Positions 1-10,634 are shown, numbered from the stretch's first letter. The stretch is DNA of 64,000 nucleotides from CAIWHR01 sp963724975 (GCA_963724975.1 CAVRXB010000011.1:558001-622000), one strand, 5' to 3'. Numbers and translations: made by a program. The notes: a model not told the origin generated them from the letters alone.

Positions 1-1369
1 AACCGGGCGATGCCTCGTCACCAGACGCTGCATGCGACGATGCAATGGAGCCACGACCTTCTGACGGCACCGGAACGGCGGCTGTTTCGCCGCCTCGCGG
101 TGTTCGCCGGCGGTTGCACGCTGACCGCCGCGACCGATGTCAGCGGCGACGCCACGGATGAGTACGACACGCTGGAGCGCCTGACGGCGTTGCACGACAA
201 GTCGCTGCTGATCGTCGATCGCGACACGCAAGCGCAGCCGCGCTACCGGATGCTTGAGACGGTGCGTCAATATGCGGCGGAACGGCTGCACGAAGCTGGG
301 GAGGGCGACGACATGCGTACCCGGCATCTGCTGCACTACGTCGCGCTTGCGGAACGCGCGGCGCCCGGCATGGAAGGGGCACGGCAGGGCGAGTGGTTCG
401 GGACGTTGTGGCATGAGCAGGAAAACCTGCTTGCAGCGCATGCCTGGTGCGCGCATGCGGCGCATGGCGGCGCGCACGCGTTGCGGCTGGCGGCGTCGCT
501 ATGGCGGTATTGGCCTGCCACGGCGCAATACGCACTCGGCTACCGGCTCGCGGAGGCTGCGCTCGGCCTCGCGCGCGGCAGTGTCGAATGCGCTGACGGC
601 GCCCTGGTGCTGTCCGCAATGTCTGTTTGCGCCATGCGGTTGGGCCAGTACGACGTTGCACACTCGTGTGCCGAGCGAAGCCTCGCGATTGCTCGCTCGC
701 TCGACGATGTCGAATCGATTGCGCGAGCACTCTCGGCAGTCGGCTCTTCGCTTCACGCAAAGGGCGAACTTTTGCGCGCGATCGCTAGCTTCCAGGAGGC
801 ATGCGACCTGGCGCGAGCGGAGAACAAACCCAAATCTCTGGGTTACGCGCTCACTGGAATTGCGGAAGTCCATCGCGAGCTCGGCAACCTGGCAGAGGCC
901 GAGCCATTCTACGAGGAATCGCTGACGCTGGCACGAATGCAAGAGAACGCGCGCGCGACGGCGATCGGGCTAGGTAATCTGGCGAGCCTCTGGATTATGA
1001 GCGGACAGCTGGATCGCGCACGGGCGGCTCTGCGCGAAAGCATGGGACTCAGGACAGCGACGAACAGCAAGGCAGTCGTCGAATGCCAACTGGATGTCGT
1101 GGCGGCGCTCGCGGCCGCGTCGGCACTGTCACACAGCGGCGGCGCGGTTCCATGGCGCGACGCTGACCCGGCTGCGTGAATCGGGATTCTGCCACGATCC
1201 GACCGACGAGGCGTTCATCACAGGCAGGATGGCGCGATCGCGCGAGACGATCGGCGCCGCCGCGTTCGATGCGGCCGAAGCCGAAGGCAAGGCGCTGAAT
1301 TACGAGGAGGCGATGGCGGAGATGGATCAATGGCTGTCTGCAAATAGCAAAGGCTCAGGCGCGGCCTGA
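1..1369 (+). CDS. C-terminal part of a large ATPase/TPR-type transcriptional regulator (5' truncated by window edge, frameshifted)
   Basis: The reading frame is already open at base 1, so the true start lies outside the window. The visible part begins with the segment that normally follows the NB-ARC-like ATPase domain of LuxR/AfsR-type regulators (motif QWSHDLLTAPERRLFRRLAV). It continues as about 300 residues of helical, Ala/Leu-rich TPR-like repeats (for example GNLAEAEPFYEESLTLAR). The frame hits a stop at 1179, but the next frame continues the family's usual C-terminus (ARFHGATLTRLRESG, then an AEGKALNYEEAMAEMD-like helix) to a stop at 1369. One inserted base near 1128-1140 explains this. 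Such proteins usually sense a signal through the TPR region and regulate transcription; the DNA-binding part is not visible. Family assignment is fairly sure, function is not. Confidence 0.65.
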
Positions 1370-1375
1370 CCAAAA

Positions 1376-1396
1376 GGGGTGTTGATACGACACCCC
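1376..1396. terminator. Hairpin between convergent genes
   Basis: GGGGTGT (1376-1382) pairs perfectly with ACACCCC (1390-1396) around a 7-base loop. It lies just after the stop of the plus-strand regulator and before the 3' end of the minus-strand DUF5329 gene. There is no U-run on either side, so it is only a possible bidirectional terminator. Confidence 0.3.
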
Positions 1397-1521
1397 GATT
1401 CGGAGATCAGAACATCGTCGTGGATGTGCAGACTCAAGCACGCAGCCAGGAGGCGCTAACGCAGGCGCTCGCGCGCGCTCCGGACGTAAGCGCAGCGTAG
1501 CGGCGACCTACACCGTGCTTT

Positions 1522-1890
1522 TCACCGTGTTACCGAGCGCAGGTCCTTGAGTTCCGACCGCAGCCACTGGCCGCTCTCCACCGGAGCGCTGTTGCCGCAT
1601 CTGACCAGATAGGGCTTGCCCGACATGCTGCTGCCCGACGCAGCCATCTCGATGAACTGCTCGGTGGTCTGCACCATTCCTCGGTCTTCGAAGTACTTGA
1701 GTTTCTGCAACAGATGCGATTTCGCCTCTGCCGCGGTATACCAACTGCCGTTGCGGTTGAATTCGCATCCCGAGGCCACCAGCCGCACCAGCAAGCCGTC
1801 GATCTCCGCCCTGGCCGCAGGAGACAAGGGCGCTGCGGTCGCCGCAATCGCAACGCAACCGATCAGCAACGACAGCAACATTCGGCTCAC
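1522..1890 (-). CDS. DUF5329 family exported protein
   Basis: A short secreted protein. A hydrophobic signal segment (MLLSLLIGCVAIAATAA) is followed by a mature domain of about 95 residues with two cysteines (GCEFNRNGSWY and VRCGNSAP). The pattern of a GSWY segment, a KLKYFEDRG-like helix, SGSSMSGKPY and a final WLRSELKDLR helix matches DUF5329 as I know it; no function is established. I chose the GTG at 1890 because AAGGAG (1900-1905 on the minus strand) lies 9 bases upstream. A longer frame from 1929 and an internal ATG at 1881 are also possible. The gene lies about 40 bases downstream of the phospholipase-D-like gene on the same strand, so the two are probably co-transcribed. Confidence 0.6.
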   Translation of the reverse strand: MSRMLLSLLIGCVAIAATAAPLSPAARAEIDGLLVRLVASGCEFNRNGSWYTAAEAKSHLLQKLKYFEDRGMVQTTEQFIEMAASGSSMSGKPYLVRCGNSAPVESGQWLRSELKDLRSVTR

Positions 1891-1932
1891 AAAGTTCCGC
1901 TCCTTCCGATGCCCGAAATGCGATGGCACCGC

Positions 1933-3477
1933 CTACAGCAGCCATTCGATGGGGAGGATCGACAGCAGCTCGACGCCCATGCGCGTGGACCAGTCGGTCT
2001 CGGGCTCGGTGTCGTAGCGCTTCTCGCCCGAGGCAGTTCGCTCGATCCATTCCAGGCTGTTGCCGTCAGCGGTCAGTCGTACCTCATACGCCAGAAGCGG
2101 CACTTCGACATCGAAGAATCGGGTCAGACCCTGCGCGAGCGCCGGATTGCTGAGCACGAGACCCATTTCGGTGTTGAGCCGCGCCGAGCGCTGGTCGAAA
2201 TTGAACGAGCCGACGAAGATCCGGCGGTTGTCGACAGCGAGCGTCTTGGCATGCAAGCCGGAGGAGGCGCCTGATCCGAACCGGTTGCGGAATTCGTGCG
2301 CGTCTTTCGTCGCGGTCGGCTTGATCTCATAGAGCCGGACACCGGCCTGGAGCAGGTCGCGGCGCCGTTTCCCGTAGCCCGAATGCACCGACTTCTCGTC
2401 GGACGCCGCGAGCGAGTTGGTGAGGATGCGTACGGTCACACCGCGTTTAGCCAGCGCCGCCAGCAGCTCGGTGCCGCCGTCGCCGGGCACGAAGTACGGC
2501 GAGACGATGTCGAGCATCTTTTCGGGACGGCCCATCTTGCGTACGAGCTCCGGGAAGAGCAGCACGTCCGTGCGCTCCGTGGTGTCGAGCGTCTTGGCCG
2601 GGTTGTCGTACACGACCTCGGCGGCCGCCCACTCGAGGGCTAGTTTCCGGTCCAGCAGCTCGCGCACCAGCGGCGTCGCGCGCACCGCCTCAAGATACGC
2701 GATCGATTCGGCGTCGACGCGGTTCGCCGCGAATTTGGCCTCGAGATTAGAGGTGCCGTCCGGCATTGGCGGGCCGACGAAACCCGACGCCGGGTAGGCA
2801 GAAATGCTGTTCCAGTAGACATCGAACTCCTTGGAAACCTCGGGCACCGCCGGTCCCACGGCGAGCACGTCCAGATCGGCGAACGTGAGACCGGTCCCGG
2901 CGCCGAAGTACTCGTCGGCGATGTTGCGCCCGCCTACGATCGTCGCCTGGTTGTCGGCGGTGAAAGACTTATTGTGCATGCGCCGGTTCACGCGGGTGAA
3001 ATCGGTTGCGAAGTTGAGCACGCGGTTGTCGCGAATGACGACCGGGTTGTAGAGGCGCACCTCGATGTTCGGATGCGCGTCGAGCGCGGCAATGGTGGAA
3101 TCGAGCCCCTTCGTATTGAGGTCGTCGAGCAGCAGGCGCACGCGCACCCCCCGCTCGGACGCCTGCCAGAGCGCCTGGAACAGCAGGTAGCCGACATGGT
3201 CGCCATTCCAGATGAAGTATTGTGCGTCGATCGACTTTTCTGCGGCGCCTGCGAGCAGGACGCGCGCGGCGAACGCATCGCGGGGGTCGGGCATCGCGTG
3301 GATGCCCGTCTCGCCGGTATTGGCAGCGACTGCGGGCACAATCGCGCGGCCAAGCCGAGTCTCCGCCGTGTTGGTGAGAGCAGTGGTCTCGACGCGATCC
3401 TTTGGTGGGGGCAGCGTGGCGCAGCCGGTAACAAGCACCACAAATGCGACCAGAACGTAGGACAAAACGGGTTTCAT
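1933..3477 (-). CDS. Phospholipase D / cardiolipin synthase-like lipoprotein (ClsC/YmdC type)
   Basis: A 514-aa protein with an N-terminal lipobox (LVTGC, Cys19), so it is probably lipid-anchored. It has two HKD phosphodiesterase motifs: HNKSFTAD (His168, Lys170, Asp175) with a following GGRN, and HAKTLAVD (His409, Lys411, Asp416) with a following GSFNFDQRS. Two HKD motifs in one chain of about 500 aa is the layout of PLD-superfamily phosphatidyltransferases. The sequence pattern is closest to E. coli YmdC/ClsC, which makes cardiolipin from phosphatidylglycerol and phosphatidylethanolamine. Whether this one is a cardiolipin synthase or a phospholipase cannot be read from the sequence. No clear ribosome binding site precedes the ATG. 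The adaptor gene of the RND system is divergent. Confidence 0.8.
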   Translation of the reverse strand: MKPVLSYVLVAFVVLVTGCATLPPPKDRVETTALTNTAETRLGRAIVPAVAANTGETGIHAMPDPRDAFAARVLLAGAAEKSIDAQYFIWNGDHVGYLLFQALWQASERGVRVRLLLDDLNTKGLDSTIAALDAHPNIEVRLYNPVVIRDNRVLNFATDFTRVNRRMHNKSFTADNQATIVGGRNIADEYFGAGTGLTFADLDVLAVGPAVPEVSKEFDVYWNSISAYPASGFVGPPMPDGTSNLEAKFAANRVDAESIAYLEAVRATPLVRELLDRKLALEWAAAEVVYDNPAKTLDTTERTDVLLFPELVRKMGRPEKMLDIVSPYFVPGDGGTELLAALAKRGVTVRILTNSLAASDEKSVHSGYGKRRRDLLQAGVRLYEIKPTATKDAHEFRNRFGSGASSGLHAKTLAVDNRRIFVGSFNFDQRSARLNTEMGLVLSNPALAQGLTRFFDVEVPLLAYEVRLTADGNSLEWIERTASGEKRYDTEPETDWSTRMGVELLSILPIEWLL

Positions 3478-3774
3478 CTGAGCGTTACCGACAGGTGTCG
3501 CGAGGAACAGTTCCCGCGGAATCCCGCGCTACTTGGCGCGGTACTCGTCGCACAACATGCATCCTTGTGCCGGTACTGGTTGCGGCAATGCTCGATCTCG
3601 CTTGACGGTGTTCACGTGGTTGGCGTGCATTTGTCGTCGAAGAGTCCGTTCACGGCACTGCTGCGCGCCGACGATCAATGATACTACGCTGGGCGTCGAT
3701 CGCAGTTCCGCCGGGGATGCCTCGCGCTTCCATTGGATCGCGGACTTCAGGCCTCCGAGCGCGAGTTTGCCTTG

Positions 3775-3925
3775 TCCGCTATTGCGATCGCACACGCAGC
3801 GGCGGACTCGCCGGAGTCCTACAGGGTCGTGCGCATCGACGCGAGTGGTTTGCGCGTGGGAGAATTCTCAACGGTGGAAGTCACGGGCGTGGACAGGCAC
3901 GATTTGACCGCATGGCGAGTGTGTC
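3775..3925 (+). pseudogene. Possible remnant of the RimO C-terminus in a 0.5-kb intergenic region
   Basis: The 496 bases between the divergent genes at 3477 and 3974 contain no convincing intact gene. One plus-strand frame reads like the TRAM-domain tail of ribosomal protein S12 methylthiotransferase RimO: AAADSPESYRVVRID, then LRVGEFSTVEVTGVDRHDLTA. RimO tails usually read 'adaPEidgvvri...GdfvxvxvtgadeyDLxa'. No radical-SAM part is present upstream and the frame runs on without a stop. If real, it is a decayed fragment left by a rearrangement. The match is from memory of the family and is tentative. Confidence 0.3.
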
Positions 3926-3973
3926 CTAGTTTCTGGCTTCGCTGTTTATCCCGCTCTCTGCAGAGGCATCGTC

Positions 3974-5158
3974 ATGTTCGACCAAACATTCGGCGCGCGC
4001 GCTTTGGCCGTGTTCGTGGTTGCGCTGCTCGCGGCATGTGGCAAGGAAGCGGCGCCGCCGTCGCGTCCGGTACCGGAAGTCAGCGTCATTAGTGTCGAGA
4101 CACGTTCGATTCCGTATACCCCGGTGTTCGTAGCGCAGACCGAAAGTTCGCGCCAGGTCAACATCGTGGCGCGCGTCTCGGGCTTCCTCGACCGCATCGC
4201 CTATCAGGAGGGCGAGGTCGTCAAGCAAGGCCAGCTCATGTTCCAGCTCGACCCCAAGCCATTCCAGGCGCAGCTCAATGCCGCGCGGGGCGAGCTCGAT
4301 TCGCAACAGGCGCGGCTCACGACCGCGGAAGTGACATATGGCCGCGTCAAGCCACTCGCCGAGCAGGACGCGTTGCCGCAGACCGATCTCGACCGCGCCA
4401 AGGGCGAGCTCGACGCCGCCAAGGCCGCGGTATTTTCCGCGCAGGCGAAAGTCGACGAGGCGAAGCTCAACCTGGGCTACGCGACGATCACTTCCCCTTT
4501 GACAGGCATTGCCAGCCGGGCGCTGCAGCGGCAGGGCGCATACGTGAATTCGCTCACCGACAGTGCGAACCTCACCTATGTCGCGGCGCTCGATCCGATC
4601 TGGGTGAATTTCAGCATCTCGCAGAACCAGATGGCGCGCTACAAGGAGCTGCAGGACAAGGGCCAGATGGTCCCGCCCAAGGGCGACAACTTCGATGTCG
4701 AGCTCATCATGCCCGGCGGCGCGATCTATCCGCAGCGCGGGAAGATCGGGTTCGCCGATCCGTCATTCAGCCAGGACACGGGCTCGTTCCTCGTGCGCGC
4801 GGTGATCCCCAATCCCAAGTCCGAACTGCGGCCCGGCATGTTCGTGACCGCACGCGTGTTAGGCGCGCTCCGCCCCAATGCGATCGTCGTCCCGCAGCTT
4901 GCCGTCCAGCAGGGCAGCAACGGTCATCTCGTCTACGTTGTCAACGCCAACGGGGTCGCCGAAATCCGGCCCGTGGTCGTGGGCGACTATTACGGAGACA
5001 ACAACATCGTGATTCACCAGGGCCTTGCGAAGGGCGATCGGGTCGTCGTCGAAGGCGTGCTCAAAGTCGTGCCGGGTCAGCCGGTGACCGTCGTCGCCCC
5101 GGGCGCCACGCCGGCGGCCGAGGCGCCGGCCGCAAAGGCGCCCGCCGCCAAGAAGTAG
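3974..5158 (+). CDS. RND efflux system periplasmic adaptor (MexA/AcrA family)
   Basis: A 394-aa membrane-fusion protein with a lipobox (LLAACG, Cys22). The family's order is visible: first beta-barrel and lipoyl half (VSGFLDRIAYQEGEVVKQGQ), alpha-hairpin (about residues 95-160), second lipoyl half (ITSPLTGIASRALQRQGAYV), beta-barrel and membrane-proximal domain (VPQLAVQQG). The tail is Ala/Pro/Lys-rich. It links the inner-membrane RND pump to the outer-membrane channel for multidrug export. The permease gene starts 6 bases after its stop and the channel gene follows, so the three form one operon. The lipoprotein leader and position leave little doubt about the family; the substrate is unknown. 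Confidence 0.92.
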   Translation: MFDQTFGARALAVFVVALLAACGKEAAPPSRPVPEVSVISVETRSIPYTPVFVAQTESSRQVNIVARVSGFLDRIAYQEGEVVKQGQLMFQLDPKPFQAQLNAARGELDSQQARLTTAEVTYGRVKPLAEQDALPQTDLDRAKGELDAAKAAVFSAQAKVDEAKLNLGYATITSPLTGIASRALQRQGAYVNSLTDSANLTYVAALDPIWVNFSISQNQMARYKELQDKGQMVPPKGDNFDVELIMPGGAIYPQRGKIGFADPSFSQDTGSFLVRAVIPNPKSELRPGMFVTARVLGALRPNAIVVPQLAVQQGSNGHLVYVVNANGVAEIRPVVVGDYYGDNNIVIHQGLAKGDRVVVEGVLKVVPGQPVTVVAPGATPAAEAPAAKAPAAKK

Positions 5159-5164
5159 CGACCC

Positions 5165-8100
5165 ATGTTCACGCATTTCTTCATCGACCGGCCGATCCTG
5201 TCGTCGGTCATCTCGATCCTGTTCGTCCTCGCCGGGCTCGTGGCGATGTCGGTCGCGCCGATCGAGCAATACCCGGAAATGGCGCCACCGCTCGGTGAGC
5301 ATCGGGACCGCGTACCCGGGGGCGACGGCGGAGGTGATCGCAAATCAGGTCGCGTCGCCGATCGAAGCCCAGCTCAATGGCGTCGACAACTTGCTGTATT
5401 TCTCGTCGACGAGCAGTTCGTCCGGCAACGTCTCGATCAACGTCGTGTTCAAGCCGGGCAGCGACCCCGACATCAATCAGGTCAACGTCCAGAATCGAGT
5501 GAGCCAGGCGCTGTCGCTGTTGCCGCAGACCGTGACGCAGCAAGGGGTCGCCGTTGAAAAGCAGTCGTCGTCGATCATGATGGTGCTGTCGATCTACTCG
5601 CCCGACGACCGCTACTCGTCGACGTACATCGACAACTACACGAACCTCTACGTTCTCGAGGAGCTGAAGCGCGTGCCCGGCGCGAACCGCGCGTCGGTGT
5701 TCGGCCTGCCCGATATCGCGATGCGCGTGTGGCTGCAGCCCGACCGCATGGCGCAGCTCGGCATCACGGTGCAGGACGTTTCCGCCGCGCTGCAAAGCCA
5801 GAACCAGACGTTCGGCATCGGCCAGATCGGCGGCCAGCCTTCAGTTCCGGGCACGCAACAGACGTTCGTGATCACCGCCCAGGGCCTGCTCACAAAGCCT
5901 GAGCAGTTCGAAGACATCATCGTGCGTGCGGGCAAGGAGGGCGTTGCGACGGTGCGCCTGCGCGATATCGGACGCGTCGAGCTCGACAAGCGCGATTACT
6001 CGATCGTCAGCCGGATGAACGGCAAGGTCGCGACCACGCTCGCGATCTATCAGCAGCCCGGCGCGAATGCGGTGGCGACCGCAACCGCGGTACGCAAGCG
6101 TCTCGCCGAGCTGAAGCAGCAGTTCCCGACCGGTCTCGACTACCGGATCGCGCTCGATACGAGCCTGTTCACGCTGAACTCGATCGAGAAGGTCGTGCAC
6201 ACCTTCTTCGAGGCGGTCGTGCTGGTCGTGCTCGTCGTGTTCGTGTTCCTGCAGTCGCTGCGGGCGACGATCATTCCGATCCTCGCGGTGCCGGTGTCGA
6301 TCGTCGGCACGTTCGTCGGCATGCACCTTTTGGGCTTCTCGATCAACATGCTGACGATGTTCGGTCTGATTCTCGCGATCGGCCTCGTCGTCGACGACGC
6401 GATCGTCGTGGTCGAGAGCGTGGAGGCCAACATGGCCGCGAAGAGCCTCTCGCCGCTCGAGGCGGCCAAGCTCACGATGACGCAGATCGCGAGCGCGCTC
6501 ATCTCCATCGTGCTCGTGCTGGTTGCGGTCTTCCTGCCGGTCGCCTTCCTGGGCGGGGTCACCGGCAAGCTCTACCAGCAGTTCGCGGTCACCATCGCGA
6601 TCTCGATGGTGATCTCGGGAATCATGGCGCTGACGCTGTCGCCGGCGCTCGCCGCGATCATCCTGCGCGCGCACCACGGCGAGAAGAACCGCTTCTTCCG
6701 CGCCTTCGAGCGCGGCTTCGAGCGCCTGCGCAGCGGTTACGTAGGACTGGTCGCGCGCGCGATCCAGGGCTGGCCGTTCGCGCTCATCGTCTTCGGCGGC
6801 CATCGTCGCCGGCATCGTGCTCATGTTCCGCATCGCTGCCGTCGAGCTTCGTGCCGGACGAGGACCAGGGCTACTTCTTCGCGGCGATCATCGCGCCGGA
6901 CACGGCGAACCTCGACGTCGTCGCCAAGCTCACCGAGCGCGTGCAGAAGATCGTTTCCGCCGATCCGGCGGTCCGGGACGTGGCGTCGGTCGCCGGCTAC
7001 AGCCTGATCGACGGCCAGATCACCAACAACGGCGCGGTGATCTTCGCGTCGATGAAGCCCTTCGAGGAGCGCAAGGACGCTTCACTGCTGTCGTTCGCGG
7101 TCATCCCGCGCCTGAACGCGCAGTTCGCCGACATCAAGGAGGGCTTCGCGTTCGCCCTCAACCCGCCGTCGATTCCCGGCATGGGCACCACCGGTGGCTT
7201 CGAGTTCTATCTGCAGAATCGCGGCTCCGGCGACGCGCGCGCCACCGGCGCGGCGGTCGAGCAGTTCCTCGCCAAGGCGCGGCAGCGGCCCGAGCTCGCG
7301 GGGATCTCCACCACGTACACGGCGGCCACGCAGCAGCTGTTCGTCGACCTCGACCGCAGCAAGGCGGAGGCGCTTGGCGTCCCGGTGTCCGAGGCGTTCG
7401 CCACGATGCAGGCGTTTTTCGGCTCGCAGATCGCCGGCCAGTTCTCGGCGTTCTCGCGCGTGTGGTGGGTGATCCTGCAGGCCGACGCCAGCTATCGCAT
7501 GCAGCCCTCGGATTTCGACAAGGTGTTCGTGCGATCCAAGAGCGGCGCCAACGTCCCGCTCGTCCGCGCTCATGACGACGCGCTACGTGGCCTCGCCCAA
7601 GCTCGTGACGCGGTTCAACGGCTTTCCGGCGGTGAAGATCACCGGCAGCCAGGCGCCCGGCTACAGCTCGGGCCAGGCGATCGCCGCGATGGAGGCCGTC
7701 GCGCGCGAGCTGCCGGGCGATTTCTCGTACGCGTGGTCAGGCCAGGCGCTGCAGGAGAAGGAATCGGGCAGCACGTCGAGCTCGGCGTTCGTGTTCGGGC
7801 TGATCCTCGTCTTCCTGCTCTTGGCCGCGCAATTCGAGAAGTGGACGCTGCCGATCGCCGTCGTGCTCACGATTCCGATCTCGGTGCTGGGCGCGCTCCT
7901 CCTCACCTGGCTCGTCGGACTCGAGAACGACGTCTACTTCCAGGTCGGCCTCGTCACGCTGGTCGGGCTGTCCGCGAAGAACGCGATCCTCATCTGCGAG
8001 GTGGCGATCGAGCACGTCCGCGAAGGGATGTCGGCGCGCGACGCTGCACTGGCGGCGGCCGGCGCCCGCTTGCGCGCAATCGTCATGACCTCGCTTGCGT

Positions 8101-8312
8101 TCGGCTTCGGCTGCGTGCCGCTGGCGATCGCGAGCGGCGCCGGCGCCAACAGCCTGCGCGCGATCGGTACCGGTGTGATCGGCGGCATCCTCGCGTCGAT
8201 GATCGTCGCCGTCGTCTTCGCGCCTCTGTTCTTCTTCTTGCTGGAATCGCTGTCGCAGCGGGTCTCGGCGAAGCGTCCAGCGGCCGCACCCGCACCGCAG
8301 GAGAGTGACTAG
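5165..8312 (+). CDS. RND multidrug efflux permease, HAE1/AcrB family (four frame breaks)
   Basis: Inner-membrane proton-drug antiporter. Pieces in different frames join into one complete protein of about 1047 aa (AcrB length 1049). It begins FFIDRPILSSVISILFVLAG, then has porter-domain motifs, the TM4 segment GLVVDDAIVVVESVE with its two Asp residues, and ends in an Ala/Pro-rich tail. Breaks lie near 5286, 6798, 6834 and 7564. Each is repaired by removing one base; for example the third restores LPSSFVPDEDQGYFF and the fourth VPLSALMTTRYV. The surplus length is exactly four bases (3148 = 3x1048 + 4), so all four are single insertions, probably sequencing error. The gene is flanked by its adaptor and channel genes. 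Confidence 0.88.
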
Positions 8313-8313
8313 G

Positions 8314-9853
8314 GTGAAGCATCCCACCACGCTCGCTGCGCTCGCTGGCCCCCAGCGGGGTTGGTCAGTCCTTTGGGACGGCCCTACGGGACTGGCGCCG
8401 CTTCGTCGCTACGCTGACGGCAGCCGCGCTCGCCGCGGGGTGCACGGTCGGTCCGGACTTCGTGAAGCCGGTCGTCGAATCTCCGCCCGCATGGCGCATC
8501 AGTTACACGCAGGCGGCCGACGTCGCCAATACCCGCTGGTGGGAGCAGTTCAACGATCCGGTGCTGACGAGCCTCATCGACTCCGCCTTGCGCGACAACC
8601 GCGACCTTGTGATCGCCGCGGCGCGCGTGGATGCGTTCCTTGGCCAGCTGGTGACGACGCGCAGCCAATTCTTTCCGCAGGTCAACTACAACCTCAACGC
8701 CAGTCGAAATCGGTCGACTGAAGTCGGAACCTCGCCTCTGCCGCCGGGCTCGGATCCGTACTACTCACTGTACCAAGGCGCGCTCGGCGCCGCGTGGCAG
8801 ATCGATCTCTTCGGCCGGGTGCGGCGGCAGACCGAGGCCGCGCAGGCGCGCGTCTATGCCACCGAGCAGGGCCGCCGCGGCGTCGTGCTGTCGGTCGTCA
8901 CCAGCATGGCGGCGAGCTACATCGTGCTGCGCGCGCTCGATCGTCAACTCGAGATCTCGCAGCAAACCGCGACTAACTACGCCAACACGCTGCGCATCTT
9001 CGAGCTGCGGCACGGCGGCGGCGTCGTGTCGAAGCTCGAGCTCGAGCAGGTGCAATCGCAATACCAGCAGGCGCTCGCCGCCATTCCGTCGCTCGAGCAG
9101 CGGATCGCCGCACAGGAAAACCTGATCGCGGTCCTGCAGGGCAGGAACCCGTATCCGATTCCGCGCGGGAAGAGCATCGACCAGCTGCTGCTCCCCGGCA
9201 TTCCGGCCGACCTGCCGTCGTCGCTGCTCGAGCGTCGTCCCGACATCCTGCAAGCCGAGCAGGACCTCGTCGCCGCCAATGCCGACATCGGCGCCGCCCG
9301 CGCACTGTATTACCCGCAGCTCTCGCTCACGGGCTCGCTCGGATCGATCAGCGCCGCGTTCACCAATTTTCTCTCCGGGCCTTCGCTCGCCTGGACGGTC
9401 GCGGCCGGTCTCGCGGGGCCGCTGTTCACCGCAGGCTCCATCGCGGGACAGGTCGCGAGCGCGGAAGCCACGAGTGCCGCTGTGCTCGCAAGCTATCAGC
9501 AGACGGTCTTCAATGCATTCCGCGAGACCAACGACGCCTTGGTCGGCACCATCAAGAAGCGCCTGGAATCGACCGCGCAGGGGAAGCGCGTGGCGTCGCT
9601 GCGAGAGTACGCGCGCTTGTCTCGCGTGCGCTTCAACAACGGCTACGCGGGCTACCTCGAGGTGCTGTACGCCGAGAACGAGCTGTTCGCCGCGGAGCTT
9701 GCTTCCGTCCAATCCTACGCGGACGCGTACACGCAGCTCGTCGACGTCTACAAATCGATGGGCGGTGGCTGGATCGACCTTGCCGACCACGCGACGGCCG
9801 CCGGCAAGGATGCGCCGATCGTCGATCGCGCCGCCAATCAACCGCTTTTCTAA
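8314..9853 (+). CDS. Outer-membrane efflux channel, OprM/NodT family lipoprotein
   Basis: Third component of the RND system, a TolC-like trimeric channel. The reliable part runs from a lipobox (TLTAAALAAGC, with TVGPDFVKP after it) through two OEP repeats to an 'NNGYAGYLEVLYAENELF' helix typical of NodT-family channels. That frame has no ATG/GTG/TTG ahead of the lipobox: it is open back to 8318 but lacks a start. The only nearby start with a tight fit is GTG at 8314 in another frame, 1 base after the permease stop. One inserted base between about 8320 and 8390 would join them and matches the length (1540 = 3x513 + 1). The 5' end resembles an intergenic repeat (see findings), so the true N-terminus is uncertain. 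Confidence 0.82.
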
Positions 9854-10043
9854 CGCGCGTGACTTGGCGGCGTAGCCGCACATCAAGGCGAGGTGTTCGC
9901 ATGCGCGCGTTGATTCTGCACCTGATCTCGCTTTCTGCTCCGGCAAAGTCTGCCGATCCGGTGCTGGCACCCACCGGCACGTCCGTGCAGCGTTCATCGC
10001 TCTGCTCTCAAACCTACGCTGTAAGGGCGAATCGACAGCGGTG

Positions 10044-10589
10044 CTACTTCACGGAATTACGTATCCACGCTGCAAACGCTTCATCGACCTGTGCGGCCGT
10101 CGTGGCTATCGCAAGCGTCTTGCGGAACGCGCGATCCGAGAACGCCGCGGCGACGAGCGCGAGCAGTTGCAAATGATCGTCGGTCGCGCCGTCCGCCGGC
10201 ACCATGATGACCAGGATATTGGATACGGGCTTGCCGTCCGGCGCGGCGAAGTCGATGGGGTAGCGGGTGCGCATGAAGAGCGTCAACGGTCGCTCGATGC
10301 CGGCAATCCGGGCGTGCGGAATGGCAACGCGATGACCGAGCGCGGTGGAGCCCGCCTGTTCGCGCCGCACGAGCGCGCGGTAGACGGGGTCCGGCTCGAT
10401 GTGATGCGCGCGACCGATATAGGCAGCCGCGAGCTCGAGCACACGGATACTGCTCTTCGCCTCGACGTCGAGCACGATCTCCTGCGGACGAAGCCACTCG
10501 GCACAACGGTGCGCCGATTCGTCGGGCGTGTTGGCCGTCCCGCGTCTCCCATGTACCAGCAGACGGCCGATCGAGCGTACCGCGTTCAT
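10044..10589 (-). CDS. PTS EIIA (fructose/nitrogen type, PtsN-like) domain protein of the Kdp locus
   Basis: A 181-aa single-domain protein of the PTS_EIIA_2 family. The phosphorylatable histidine is His92 in GHRVAIPHARI, and the family's C-terminal part (ILVIMVPADGATDDHLQLLALVAAAF) is intact. EIIA-Ntr proteins elsewhere bind potassium regulators such as KdpD, TrkA and Kup. Its place as the last gene of a kdp locus makes such a role likely here, but that is inference. The start is well supported by an AGGAG sequence just upstream. The gap of about 100 bases to kdpE holds its own CTTTAC repeats, so it may have a separate KdpE-dependent promoter. It is distinct from the housekeeping ptsN, which normally sits with rpoN. 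Confidence 0.85.
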   Translation of the reverse strand: MNAVRSIGRLLVHGRRGTANTPDESAHRCAEWLRPQEIVLDVEAKSSIRVLELAAAYIGRAHHIEPDPVYRALVRREQAGSTALGHRVAIPHARIAGIERPLTLFMRTRYPIDFAAPDGKPVSNILVIMVPADGATDDHLQLLALVAAAFSDRAFRKTLAIATTAAQVDEAFAAWIRNSVK

Positions 10590-10634
10590 GACCTTCTCCT
10601 ATGGCAAGACATGAACGGAAGGCTACGCGGACAT

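Noticed and set aside
3529..3795. 88-codon minus-strand frame in the 3.5-4.0 kb gap
   Set aside because: No ribosome binding site or family motif, and it overlaps the better RimO-like match on the other strand.
9867..9879. GCGGC-GTA-GCCGC hairpin after the outer-membrane channel gene
   Set aside because: Five pairs and no T-run; too weak for a terminator.
10044..10589. Housekeeping PtsN (nitrogen PTS)
   Set aside because: No rpoN, hpf or lptB next to it; it sits at the end of the kdp locus with its own operator-like repeats, so it is treated as a Kdp-linked paralogue.
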